56,290 nt of DNA, from NCBI GenBank assembly GCA_038040195.1, contig JBBPIR010000007.1:1-56290 (forward strand), in the 5' to 3' direction. The notes under the pieces are model-generated. The model saw only the letters and a program-made list of their open reading frames with translations. It had not been told where the DNA came from and did no database searches. Both the position numbers and the translations under genes were made by a program. The stretch's first letter is position 1, and every line of letters starts with the position of its first letter. The DNA is from Chloroflexota bacterium. GTDB lineage: Bacteria; Chloroflexota; Limnocylindria; QHBO01. This document shows positions 30,830 to 38,237 of this stretch, piece by piece.

Positions 30830-31719
30830 GCCTCGAGAACTGCGACCTCGACGGTGTCGCCGGATGCGGTCACCGGAATGATGGCCACGTGGTCGGCGCC
30901 GGCCGCGAGGACCTCCCCCAGCCGGGCACGAAGGGCATCCGCGTCGCCCCAGGCGACCATGGCGTCTACCAGGCGGTCACTTCCCGGCCGCTCCCAGTCG
31001 GCCGCCTCGAACCCCTGCTCGGCCCACGCCGCCTGATAGTTCGGGGTTCGCAGATAGGGCAGCAGGTAGTGGCGAGCCGCTGATCGGGCGGCCACCGGAT
31101 CCGTCTCCAGCACGCACGGCAGGCTCGCCGCCACGATGGGTCGCATGGCGGCGTCGGCGGCGTCCAGCACGCCGCGCATCCAGGCCAGGCGCTCGAGGGT
31201 GACTAGGTACGGAAAGGCGCCGTCGGATTCGGTCGCGGCCAGGGTCAGCATCCGCTCGCGCAGGGCGGCCACCAGGACCAGCGGCTCAGGCATTCCGGCA
31301 GGCATTGGTCCCTTGTAGATGGCGGATCGATACGCGGCCAGGTACTCCCGCATCCGGGTCAGCGGCCGCTCATAAGTATGGCCGCGCAGCTTCTGCGCCA
31401 GGTGGAGGTGGGACACGCCCAGGCCCAGCGTGAAGCGCCCGCTGGAGGCCTCCTGAAGGGTGAGCGTCGCCATCCGGGTGGCCTGGGCATCGCGGCCCCA
31501 GATCGAGACGATGGACGTCCCCAGGCCGATGGACGAGGTCGCGCCCGCCAGCAACCCGAGCAGGGTGAACGGCTCGCGACCCACGACGTCGGGCACCCAC
31601 AGCGTCCCGAAGCCGAGGGACTCGACCCGCGCGGCGTAGATCAGGGCTTCCTCGATGGGCAGGGTGTCGAAGTCGCTCCACACGCCGATCCGGCCCAGTC
31701 CCCGGTCGCCGTTCGCCAT
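30817..31719 (-). CDS. LLM-class flavin/F420-dependent oxidoreductase
   Basis: The protein is a luciferase-like TIM-barrel oxidoreductase of 300 residues. Features are IGVWSDFDTLPIEEALIYAARVESLGFGTLWVPDVVG (in pieces), IGLGTSIVSIWGRDA, LGLGVSH, LVLVAALRERMLTLAA and the C-terminal GADHVAIIPV. This subgroup often uses F420 rather than FMN, but the cofactor cannot be fixed from sequence alone. The ATG lies 6 nt after TAGCAT (31726-31731), so the message is predicted leaderless. RibD-like gene precedes it by 9 nt on the same strand. Confidence 0.85.
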   Translation of the reverse strand: MANGDRGLGRIGVWSDFDTLPIEEALIYAARVESLGFGTLWVPDVVGREPFTLLGLLAGATSSIGLGTSIVSIWGRDAQATRMATLTLQEASSGRFTLGLGVSHLHLAQKLRGHTYERPLTRMREYLAAYRSAIYKGPMPAGMPEPLVLVAALRERMLTLAATESDGAFPYLVTLERLAWMRGVLDAADAAMRPIVAASLPCVLETDPVAARSAARHYLLPYLRTPNYQAAWAEQGFEAADWERPGSDRLVDAMVAWGDADALRARLGEVLAAGADHVAIIPVTASGDTVEVAVLEALAS

Positions 31720-31728
31720 GGACCGATG

Positions 31729-32493
31729 CTACCCGGTCGACTCCGGCGCCAGCCGGTAGCGGAGGAACAGCTCCTCCCCGTCGCGGTGGACGCTCACCAG
31801 GCGTGCCGGTCGCGGGGTCTCGGACGAGGGTTCCGGGGCGAGCATGGGCAGCCCGTCCCCGCCGAGCAGCCACGGCCCCACCGTCCAGAACAGCTCGTCG
31901 ATGAGGCCCGCGGCGTGGAATTGGGCGTTCACGGTGGGGCCGCCCTCGAGCAGGACGGAGCCGATCCCCCGCTCGCCCAACGCCCGCAACAGCCATCCCG
32001 GCTCGGGGCGCTCGGAAGGAGCGACCAGCACCTCGGAACCGGGAACCTGGCGCGGGCCGTCCGCGCCGACCACCACCAGTCTTGGCTGGTCGGTGCCGAA
32101 CCAGCGCCGATCGGTCGGGATCGGTCTGTTCCCGGCAACCAGCACCGCGAGCGGCTGCGGTGGCTTGCCGGCGGCGACGCGGATCCCGGCCAAGTCGGCC
32201 GGGACATCGGTCCAGCCGTCCACCGCTCGCAGGGTGCCCGCCCCGAAGGCCACCGCGTCGAACGCCACGCGCAGTAAGCGCATCAGGCGCCGGTCGGCGC
32301 GGGTGCCGAGTCCCTCGGCGGTATCGCCCCGCTGAGCTCGCCCGTCCAGGCTGGTAACCATGTTCAGGCCAACATAGGGACGGTCCGCAGGGGCGTCTGG
32401 CAGGCCCAGGTCCGCGAAGGCGGCATCCAGGTCGAGGCCGGTGGCGGGATCGGGCCACAGGCGTTCGACCGTGAAGCGCGGCGGGGACGTCAT
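31729..32493 (-). CDS. RibD C-terminal/dihydrofolate-reductase-like protein
   Basis: The 254-residue protein is a single RibD_C (reductase) domain without a deaminase. Motifs include PYVGLNMVTSLDGRA, AVAFGAGTLRAVDG, LVVVGADG, VLLEGGPTVNAQF and LIDELFWTVGPWLLGG. RibD_C enzymes reduce riboflavin precursors or pterins with NADPH; alone, such proteins are of uncertain substrate. The ATG at 32493 is supported by TAGCAT (32501-32506) 7 nt upstream; an earlier in-frame start would add 33 Arg/Ser-rich, unconserved residues. It is next to an LLM enzyme that may also use a flavin-like cofactor. Confidence 0.85.
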   Translation of the reverse strand: MTSPPRFTVERLWPDPATGLDLDAAFADLGLPDAPADRPYVGLNMVTSLDGRAQRGDTAEGLGTRADRRLMRLLRVAFDAVAFGAGTLRAVDGWTDVPADLAGIRVAAGKPPQPLAVLVAGNRPIPTDRRWFGTDQPRLVVVGADGPRQVPGSEVLVAPSERPEPGWLLRALGERGIGSVLLEGGPTVNAQFHAAGLIDELFWTVGPWLLGGDGLPMLAPEPSSETPRPARLVSVHRDGEELFLRYRLAPESTG

Positions 32494-32616
32494 CGGGCCC
32501 ATGCTAGTCGGGCTGCCTCGTAGCATGCGGGCGTGACCCCGGCCTGAGGAGCATCGGCTGCCGGTCGGCCGGCGGGTCGGCCGCGGTATCACACCCGTTC
32601 GTGGTATCGCGGTAAC

Positions 32617-32633
32617 GTGCTACGCGATAGCAC
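32617..32633. other. Palindrome downstream of the imuA-imuB-DUF6504 unit
   Basis: GTGCTA-CGCGA-TAGCAC is a perfect 6-bp inverted repeat with a 5-nt loop, about 50 nt after the DUF6504 stop on the minus strand. It may close the mutagenesis transcript or be an operator for the RibD-like gene. There is no U-tract. Confidence 0.4.
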
Positions 32634-32685
32634 GAGGGCCTGTGAGGCGCGCAGTGACCTGCCGGATGGGCGGCATCGGTATCGG

Positions 32686-32940
32686 TCAGTCGAAGATGCG
32701 CTCCAGGTGCCAGGTGCCGCGGTTCTCGTCCAGGAAGATGGTGCACAGCAGCCCGTCGCGGGTGACGAGCTTGAAGTAGGCGCGGGCCACCGGGTCGCGC
32801 CACCAGTCGTCGGCCACCCGCCAGCGGTTGCAGATGCCCACCTCGGCGTGGGTGGTGCCGTCCAGGCGAAGGCGGATCGGGGTGCCGGCCGCGTCGGTCT
32901 CGACCTGGACCAGGGGGTGGGTGGCATGGAGGCGGGTCAT
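32686..32940 (-). CDS. DUF6504 family protein, third gene of the imuAB cassette
   Basis: The 84-residue protein is nearly all one compact domain: PIRLRLDGTTHAEVGICNRWRVADDWWRDP, then ARAYFKLVTRDGLLCTIFLDENRGTWHLERIFD in pieces. DUF6504 is typically encoded beside Y-family polymerases. The ATG overlaps the imuB stop as ATGA, so translation is coupled. Function is unknown; position suggests an accessory factor for translesion synthesis. Confidence 0.82.
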   Translation of the reverse strand: MTRLHATHPLVQVETDAAGTPIRLRLDGTTHAEVGICNRWRVADDWWRDPVARAYFKLVTRDGLLCTIFLDENRGTWHLERIFD

Positions 32941-34025
32941 CGGTCCGCACCACCAGCGTTTTCGATACCGATCTCGACCAGCCGCGACTGCCGCTCGGGG
33001 AGCATGGCGGTCGGCCGGTCGGCCACCGCCCGCCACAGGCGGCCGGACCCGAACCGCGCGCTCACCCGCTCCAGCGACCAGCGCAGCTCCTCCCAGCGTC
33101 CTGCCTGGGGCTCGAAGGCGGGGAGCTGGCGGGCGGCGGGGTTGGTGAGGCGGTCCAGGGCGAGGGCTATGGCCGTGATCCGTGGCTCGTCGTCCGCGGC
33201 CACCGCCGTGCGGGACCGGACCTCGGCCTCCAGGCGGGCCAGCAGCAGGCGTGCGATCCAGTCCGGCTCGGTGGTCGGCTCGGGGAGGGCCAGGGTCACG
33301 GTGAGCGGTGTGGCCGCTTCCCGGTGAAGCGTCAGCGTGGCGCGGCCCGGAGCGAGGTGACGGCCGCGGAGCGGGTTGGTCAGGCTGGTGGCCGCGCGGC
33401 GCAGGGCGAGGGTGATCTCCGTCGTCCCCTCCGCCGGCGGCTCGAACCGGACGGTGGAGGCCAGCCGCTCCGGCCGGCGGCGCGGGACCAGCGGCCGCGA
33501 GTCCTCCCCCCGAGCCAGGGCCTGGAGCCGCTCCCCCGCTGCCCCGAACTGGGCGGCCACGGCCGACCGCGGCAGTCCCGCCAGCTGCCCCATGCTGGTC
33601 AGCCCGAACAGGCTGAACCGATCTCGCACGGCCTGATCCGCCGGCAGCAGGCCGATGGGCAGCTCCGCCAGCGCGGTGCGCCCCTCGCCGGGCGGGAGAA
33701 TCAGGCAGGCGGCCCGGGCGGTGGCGTCGCCGGTCCGGGCTCGGGCCAGGCGGGCGGCCAGGGCCGCCAGCCAGCGGTTGTCGCCGATCCCCGCTTGCAC
33801 CGTGTACACGTCGGCCAGGACCACCGCCCGGGCCGCGACCCGGCGCTCCGACCCGTGCATCGGCTCCAGGCCCGTCACATCGACCAGCGCCACGCCCACC
33901 TCCAGCGCTTCGATCCGCGGGGAGAGGTCATCCAGCCGGTCGAGCATGGCCTCCCAGCGGGCCGTGACCTCCAGTCCGCCCCCGTCGGCTCGGAGAGTCG
34001 GCCACACCAGCATCAGCACCCGCAT
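32937..34025 (-). CDS. imuB: ImuB-type Y-family polymerase-like protein with shortened N-terminus
   Basis: ImuB is a catalytically inactive Y-family polymerase relative that bridges DnaE2 and the beta clamp. Visible pieces are MRVLMLVWPTLRAD (first beta strand), LDDLSPRIEALEVGVALVDVTGLEPMHG (palm end), AGIGDNRWLAALAARLA, the HhH-type thumb (LPIGLLPADQAVRDRFSLFGLTSMGQLAGLPRSAVAAQFG, in pieces) and the little-finger-like beta domain. After about residue 14 the sequence jumps to the palm end, so roughly 70-90 residues of the usual N-terminal region, including both catalytic acidic motifs, are absent. A GGAGGA sits 6 nt before the ATG, which supports this start. Length is 362; usual ImuB is about 500. 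Confidence 0.85.
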   Translation of the reverse strand: MRVLMLVWPTLRADGGGLEVTARWEAMLDRLDDLSPRIEALEVGVALVDVTGLEPMHGSERRVAARAVVLADVYTVQAGIGDNRWLAALAARLARARTGDATARAACLILPPGEGRTALAELPIGLLPADQAVRDRFSLFGLTSMGQLAGLPRSAVAAQFGAAGERLQALARGEDSRPLVPRRRPERLASTVRFEPPAEGTTEITLALRRAATSLTNPLRGRHLAPGRATLTLHREAATPLTVTLALPEPTTEPDWIARLLLARLEAEVRSRTAVAADDEPRITAIALALDRLTNPAARQLPAFEPQAGRWEELRWSLERVSARFGSGRLWRAVADRPTAMLPERQSRLVEIGIENAGGADR

Positions 34026-34052
34026 CCACGGTCCTCCGACGACCCGCTGGGG

Positions 34053-34847
34053 TCAGGCGCTGAGGACGGCCAGCGCGGGGAGTGACTCGGCGGATTCGAC
34101 CGTGGCGGACTCCGCAGCTGGCTGGGGGACGGCGAGGGCGGGCAGCAGGGGGTCGATGCGGCGACCCTCCCCGAACCACAGGTCGATCTCCGAGTGGCCG
34201 CCGGCCAGGGCCCAGCGATGGCGCGTCACGCTGGCCGCCACCCGCAGCCCGACCAGGTCCCGACCCACTGCCAGCCAGGCCTGACGCTCGAGGCGGACCC
34301 GGACCCCGGCCACCCGGCCGGCGGCCTCGCGCAGCGCGGTAGGAGCGAGGAGCAGGGCAGTGGCATCGGATCGGGACAGGAGCGTGACCAGCCGGTCAAA
34401 CCGGGAGGGCGCGGGCCCGTCGAGATCCATCACCAGCAGGTCGATGAGGCGGGAACGGGCCAGCCAGGCGGCCAGCTCCAGGGCTTCAGCACCGTCGGCC
34501 GGACGGACCACGAGCAGCCACTCCAGGCGAACCCCGCGACGGGCGGCGAGGGCCGGATCGAAGGTGCCGGCCAGGTCGACCCAGGCCACTAGGCCCCCGG
34601 CCGCCTGGCTGGCGGCCACCGAGTCGAGGGCCAGCGAGGTGGCGCCGTGGCCGGGAGCGGCATCCAGAACGGCCAGTGCGCCCCGGGGCCAGCCGCCCGT
34701 GGCCAGCGCAGTGTCCAGCGCGGCGTGACCGGTGGGGACGGCGGGGATCGACGGCTCCCCGGGGAGCGGCGCCACGCCCCGTCGCAGGCCGCGCTCGCGG
34801 AGCGCAACGAGCACCTCGGGGAGCGGACGGGCAGCCGGTAGGGTCAC
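34053..34847 (-). CDS. imuA: ImuA, RecA-like SOS mutagenesis protein
   Basis: ImuA-like proteins carry a RecA-type core and work with ImuB and DnaE2 in damage-induced mutagenesis. The core here begins VPTGHAALDTALATGGWPRGALAVLDAAPGHGATSLALD. The P-loop position (residues about 64-71) reads APGHGATS, with Ala69 in place of the conserved Lys, so nucleotide binding is doubtful. A Walker B-like LIDLLVMDLDG and a C-terminal DNA-binding-like beta region follow. The GTG start lies 7 nt after TAGACT, and a LexA-type palindrome fills the promoter spacer. imuB starts 27 nt downstream. Confidence 0.85.
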   Translation of the reverse strand: MTLPAARPLPEVLVALRERGLRRGVAPLPGEPSIPAVPTGHAALDTALATGGWPRGALAVLDAAPGHGATSLALDSVAASQAAGGLVAWVDLAGTFDPALAARRGVRLEWLLVVRPADGAEALELAAWLARSRLIDLLVMDLDGPAPSRFDRLVTLLSRSDATALLLAPTALREAAGRVAGVRVRLERQAWLAVGRDLVGLRVAASVTRHRWALAGGHSEIDLWFGEGRRIDPLLPALAVPQPAAESATVESAESLPALAVLSA

Positions 34848-34854
34848 ATCGGTC

Positions 34855-34883
34855 AGTCTAATAGAACAGATGTTCTATTACAA
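34855..34883 (-). promoter_or_regulatory. imuA promoter with LexA-type SOS box in the spacer
   Basis: TTGTAA (34878-34883) and TAGACT (34855-34860) are 17 nt apart on the minus strand. The 18-bp palindrome ATAGAAC-AGAT-GTTCTAT (34861-34878) fills that spacer. The outer 7 bp on each side are identical to the dnaE2 operator. The GTG of imuA starts 7 nt after the -10 box. Confidence 0.9.
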
Positions 34884-34917
34884 TCCCCCGCGTGGGGGTG
34901 TGCGGAAGGGGCCGTGC

Positions 34918-34923
34918 TATCCT
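34918..34923 (+). promoter_or_regulatory. Candidate -10 box of tRNA-Ala(CGC)
   Basis: TATCCT lies 26 nt before the mature tRNA 5' end. Between the two is a direct repeat of GCGCCCCGTGGGG. No good -35 box is apparent. This promoter is divergent from imuA. Confidence 0.45.
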
Positions 34924-34949
34924 GCCGGCGCCCCGTGGGGGCGCCCCGT

Positions 34950-35025
34950 GGGGATGTAGCTCAGCTGGGAGAGCACCGCGTTCGCATCGCGGGGGTCAGG
35001 GGTTCGAGTCCCCTCATCTCCACCA
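34950..35025 (+). tRNA. tRNA-Ala (anticodon CGC)
   Basis: The 76-nt sequence folds as a canonical tRNA. The acceptor stem pairs GGGGATG with CATCTCC (one G-U). The D arm carries AGCTCAGCTGGGAGAGC. The anticodon stem CCGCG/CGCGG closes a TTCGCAT loop with anticodon CGC (reads GCG, alanine). The T arm contains GGTTCGAGTCCC, and CCA is encoded (35023-35025). Confidence 0.97.
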
Positions 35026-35062
35026 TTCCATGGCGGATGCGGTATCGCGAACCGCCCTTGGG

Positions 35063-35446
35063 CTACTCACTCGCGGGCTCTCGGTCCTCGTAGAGAACGT
35101 TGACGATCGACCATCGGCCGTCGAGCTTGGCCAGGTGGAGATAATCGATGAAGGGCTCGGAGACGACCTTCGCGCTGGCGATGCTATCGGCTATGTCGAG
35201 CACCGTGATCTCGCACGTACGTGCGAACTGTGGACGAGGACCTTTCGCCGCGCTTCGCTCCATGTACTCAGCAGTTAGGTGATGCACGCCGGACGGCCTT
35301 CGGTCGGCGGTGTAGTCCAGTCCGCGCTTCGCGAGGTCCGGATGGAGCGCGCCACGCATCCGTTCGCCATCTCCCTCCAGCCACGACTCTAGATAGGCCC
35401 TCGCGACGCTTCGGATGGACTCCTCGTCGGTCTCTCGTGGCTGCAT
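35063..35446 (-). CDS. NTF2-like (SnoaL/lumazine-binding type) small protein
   Basis: The 127-residue protein has the fold signature of NTF2-like proteins: a long N-terminal helix (ESIRSVARAYLESWLEGDGERMRGALHPDLAKRG in pieces), a middle helix, and strands ending EPFIDYLHLAKLDGRWSIVNVLYE. It most resembles the lumazine-binding-like DUF4440 relatives. Such proteins bind small ligands, but none can be named. The ATG at 35446 lies 6 nt after GATAAT (35453-35458), a predicted leaderless start. Confidence 0.72.
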   Translation of the reverse strand: MQPRETDEESIRSVARAYLESWLEGDGERMRGALHPDLAKRGLDYTADRRPSGVHHLTAEYMERSAAKGPRPQFARTCEITVLDIADSIASAKVVSEPFIDYLHLAKLDGRWSIVNVLYEDREPASE

Positions 35447-35658
35447 GGCTGCATTATCCCCCGTCGTCCAGCACCCTTCACCTCGCCGGTGTGGGTCACG
35501 GCTGCCCTACGACCGCTAACAGAGTCTCAGTTGATGGGGGCTTCGGCAGGCGATTGGGGCGGCTCAAGCATCCAAGGGACTCGTACGACGGATCGAGCCC
35601 GCCGGTTGGTTCGCATACTGTGAGGTACGCACCACCATCGCTCGCGCCACTGAACCGG

Positions 35659-36441
35659 CTAGGGCGGGCCGAGCTCCTCGACCAGGATCGCGGTCTCCAC
35701 GCAGTTCGTTCCGAGCGCCTCGGACACCCGCCCGCGGATCCGGAGGGGATCATCCACCCGGGCGATCACGTGTCCGCGTCCATCCTCCAGCCTGAGGGGT
35801 GAGTCGCCGCGGACTTCCCACCCCTCGCCTCCAATCAGCTCGTACCGCTGGCCGTTCGATTCGATCCACGCACAACCCGTCTGGAATAGCGGGTCCACGT
35901 TGCCCCCGAAGGTCCCGTCGAGCTCGATCGCCGGGGCGAGCGACTCCTCGAGGACCCACGCCGATCCTCCGAAGCCGCCGGTCACGTTGGCGACCCGCAG
36001 CACCGGGCGCTCGACCTCGCCAGACTGGTCAAAGCCAATCCGAAGGGTCATCGTCCCACGGCCGAGAGAATCGGCGGGGATGTCGGGATTGAAGGGGACG
36101 TCGGCCCAGCGGCCGACGATCGTGAAGTCGCTCTGGAGGATCCCGGAAAACACGGTCGTCCAGGAGCTTCCCGGCTCCTCACCGGAGTACTGACTCATCC
36201 CCAGCCAATACAGGCAGGACCCTGTCTGGTGGAGGTCGTAGACGCCGAAGTCGTTGGACCGCCACACGCCGGTCAGCACAACGCCGGTGCCCGATGGGCC
36301 CAGGATATCGATCGGCCGGCATTCGGGGTCTTCCGCTTGGACCGATTCGCCCGGGGCCAGCGAAGGTGTTGGGTCCGCCAGGCCGCAGGCGGCGGCGAAG
36401 AAGGCCAGGATCCCGATGACAGCCAGCCGCCGATCACTCAT
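35659..36441 (-). CDS. Lipoprotein of unknown function
   Basis: A signal helix ends in a lipobox (FFAAACG, residues about 14-20), so the 260-residue protein is a membrane-anchored extracytoplasmic lipoprotein. The mature part is beta-rich with several Trp and two Cys near CRPIDILGP and GTNCVETAI. A mid section GTGVVLTGVWRSNDFGVYDLHQTG and the WLG following it are not a known motif. I do not recognise the family. The ATG lies 6 nt after TAAGAT (36448-36453). Confidence 0.65.
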   Translation of the reverse strand: MSDRRLAVIGILAFFAAACGLADPTPSLAPGESVQAEDPECRPIDILGPSGTGVVLTGVWRSNDFGVYDLHQTGSCLYWLGMSQYSGEEPGSSWTTVFSGILQSDFTIVGRWADVPFNPDIPADSLGRGTMTLRIGFDQSGEVERPVLRVANVTGGFGGSAWVLEESLAPAIELDGTFGGNVDPLFQTGCAWIESNGQRYELIGGEGWEVRGDSPLRLEDGRGHVIARVDDPLRIRGRVSEALGTNCVETAILVEELGPP

Positions 36442-36510
36442 CGGCGCATCTTACGGCTGGCCTCACGAATAACCCCCAACGTCCCTATCGCGCCCACCGA
36501 TGGCCCCGCG

Positions 36511-36984
36511 TCAGTGCAGGATCTGGGATAGGAACTGCCGAGTCCTCTCGTGCGCCGGCTCGTCGAAGATCTGACGGGGCGGGCCCTCCTCCACGATCTT
36601 GCCCTCGTCGAAGAAGACCATCCTATTCGCGACCGCCCGCGCGAAGCCCATCTCGTGGGTGATGCAGAGCATCGTCATCCCGGACTCCGCGAGCTCCCGC
36701 ATGGCGTCGAGCACCTCGCTGATCATCTCGGGGTCGAGCGCCGAGGTCGGCTCGTCGAAAAGCATGATCTTGGGCTGCATCGCCAGCGCCCGGGCGATCG
36801 CGACCCGCTGCTGCTGGCCGCCGGACAGCTGCGCCGGGAACTTATGCGCCTGCTCCGGGATGCCGACCCGGTTGAGGAGGTCCATTGCCGCTTGCTCGGC
36901 CCGCTCGCGAGTCCACTTACGCACCCGCATCGGCGCCAGGGTGATGTTCTGGAGTGCGGTCAGGTGCCATGGGCGACACGGCAT
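36511..36984 (-). pseudogene. Truncated GlnQ-type amino-acid ABC transporter ATPase (C-terminal part only)
   Basis: Residues about 7-157 match the C-terminal two-thirds of polar amino-acid ABC ATPases: [12 protein letters not shown], the signature [15 protein letters not shown], Walker [14 protein letters not shown], the switch His in CITHEMGFA, and [14 protein letters not shown]. The roughly 85 N-terminal residues with the Walker A loop are missing, replaced by MPCRPW. No permease or binding-protein gene is nearby. It therefore looks like a decayed remnant, not a working ATPase. Upstream is 48 nt of unassigned sequence with an imperfect inverted repeat, which marks the break. Confidence 0.85.
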
Positions 36985-37032
36985 TCAAATCGCGTCGATG
37001 CCGCCCATTCTAGTCCTGCAGGCAATCGCTTC

Positions 37033-37881
37033 TCAGTTCGGGAAGAGCGGGAATTCCCCTTCCTCGGTGACCTCGTCGGCCGGCGGTGCGCTGATGTCGA
37101 AGGATGCGTTGTAGTCGCTGAACGTGACGGTGAACCTCACTTGCTCGGTCTCCGCGGCCCCCTCACCCGCAAAGCTCGTAGACACCTCGCGCAGCCACAG
37201 GCCGCTGTAGTCGAACAGCACGTCCACGACCAGCGGCCCGGTGAACGTGGACTCCGGCACGAGGCTCGCGTATTCGCCCATGTCCGGCATCGCGCCGGGG
37301 TGCGCGGCCAGGGCTTCGGCGGAGATGTCGAGCCGGACGTGGTAGCACGTAGCGTCGCCGCAAGGCTCATCGGCCAGTGTTTCCGCCGAAACGCCTTCCG
37401 TGGCCAGGAACTCGGCAATCTTGTCGGCGATTTGTTCCGGGTTGAGCGTTGCCGTGGGCACCGGGCTTGGCTCGTGACCGCTCGAAACGGGCATGTGAAT
37501 CCACTTGTTCCCGCTCAGCGAGCTGAGCAGGTACAGGTCCTCGCCGAGGACGATGGCCTCGCCACCGAGGCCGAGCAGGAAGGGCACGGCGAAGGTGACG
37601 TGCGCGGCTTCTCCTGACACGTCGATGTCACCTTCCACTGACACCCCATCGAGCGGCATGCTCGAGCCCGTCTCGGGATCGGTGACACTGCCATTGGCGG
37701 TCAGGGCCACGTGGAAGCTGTCGGCCTCCGAAGTCGCCTCGGCCCCGCGGGTCAGGATCTCGGCGGGATCGGTCAATGCCGCCCCGCCGGCGACGGCATA
37801 CCAGACCACCGCTGTAAGGAAGACGACGACAAAGCCGATGACGGCGATGGGCAGCGCCCGCGAGCGCATAGACGTGATCAC
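37033..37881 (-). CDS. LppX/LprAFG-like membrane-anchored extracytoplasmic protein
   Basis: The 282-residue protein has an N-terminal membrane helix (about residues 8-29) and a body resembling mycobacterial LppX/LprG lipid-carrier proteins. The helix-strand opening is AEILTRGAEATSEADSFHVALTANGSV, and the layout continues to VRFTVTFSDYNASFDISAPPADEVT. There is no lipobox Cys, so it is helix-anchored. Two Cys (ADEPCGDATCYHV) may pair. The GTG at 37881 lies 6 nt after TATCCT (37888-37893). It is divergent from the T-box leader. Confidence 0.7.
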   Translation of the reverse strand: MITSMRSRALPIAVIGFVVVFLTAVVWYAVAGGAALTDPAEILTRGAEATSEADSFHVALTANGSVTDPETGSSMPLDGVSVEGDIDVSGEAAHVTFAVPFLLGLGGEAIVLGEDLYLLSSLSGNKWIHMPVSSGHEPSPVPTATLNPEQIADKIAEFLATEGVSAETLADEPCGDATCYHVRLDISAEALAAHPGAMPDMGEYASLVPESTFTGPLVVDVLFDYSGLWLREVSTSFAGEGAAETEQVRFTVTFSDYNASFDISAPPADEVTEEGEFPLFPN

Positions 37882-37964
37882 CCGGGCAGGATACGCGCGA
37901 TCCGAGTTCGAGCCATGTATCCATGGTCCCGGCACCCGATGATGCCCGCCGTGCGCCCCGGCCG

Positions 37965-37970
37965 TATACT
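37965..37970 (+). promoter_or_regulatory. Candidate -10 box for the T-box leader/tRNA-Ala/leuS transcript
   Basis: TATACT lies about 15 nt before the first conserved T-box Stem I residues. A matching -35 box is not visible. No other obvious promoter lies between here and the tRNA-Ala gene, so leader and tRNA are probably one transcript. Confidence 0.5.
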
Positions 37971-38128
37971 CCCCGCCGAACGCGTTGACGCGGGAGCAGT
38001 ACGCGCGGCCTCGTCCGCAGCGAGCCGGGATGGTGGAAGCCGGCGATGGAGGCGGGCGGAACTCGCCCGCCGAGCAGCCGCAAGGCCGGGGCGGCGTCCG
38101 ATATCACGCCATTGAGTGGACCGATCGT

Positions 38129-38204
38129 GGGGTTGTAGCTCAGCTGGGAGAGCACCTGCATGGCATGCAGGGGGTCGGGGGTTCGAGTCCCCCCAGCTCC
38201 ACCA
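38129..38204 (+). tRNA. tRNA-Ala (anticodon GGC) inside the leuS T-box leader
   Basis: A canonical 76-nt tRNA. Acceptor GGGGTTG pairs with CAGCTCC; the D arm is AGCTCAGCTGGGAGAGC; the anticodon stem CCTGC/GCAGG closes ATGGCAT, anticodon GGC (reads GCC); the T arm contains GGTTCGAGTCCC; CCA is encoded. GACCGAT (38119-38125) and ATCGGTC (38207-38213) are perfect complements immediately outside the tRNA and would form a 7-bp stem with the tRNA on top. It lies downstream of T-box Stem I and 16 nt upstream of the T-box motif. Confidence 0.97.
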
Positions 38205-38237
38205 CCATCGGTCAAGTCATGGTGGTACCGCGAGGCT

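Noticed and set aside
38066-38072. GCC in the T-box as an alanine specifier that would match the embedded tRNA-Ala(GGC)
   Set aside because: In the fold, these bases pair with GCGGG as the helix below the specifier loop. The three bases after GAA are CTC, which also agrees with leuS downstream.
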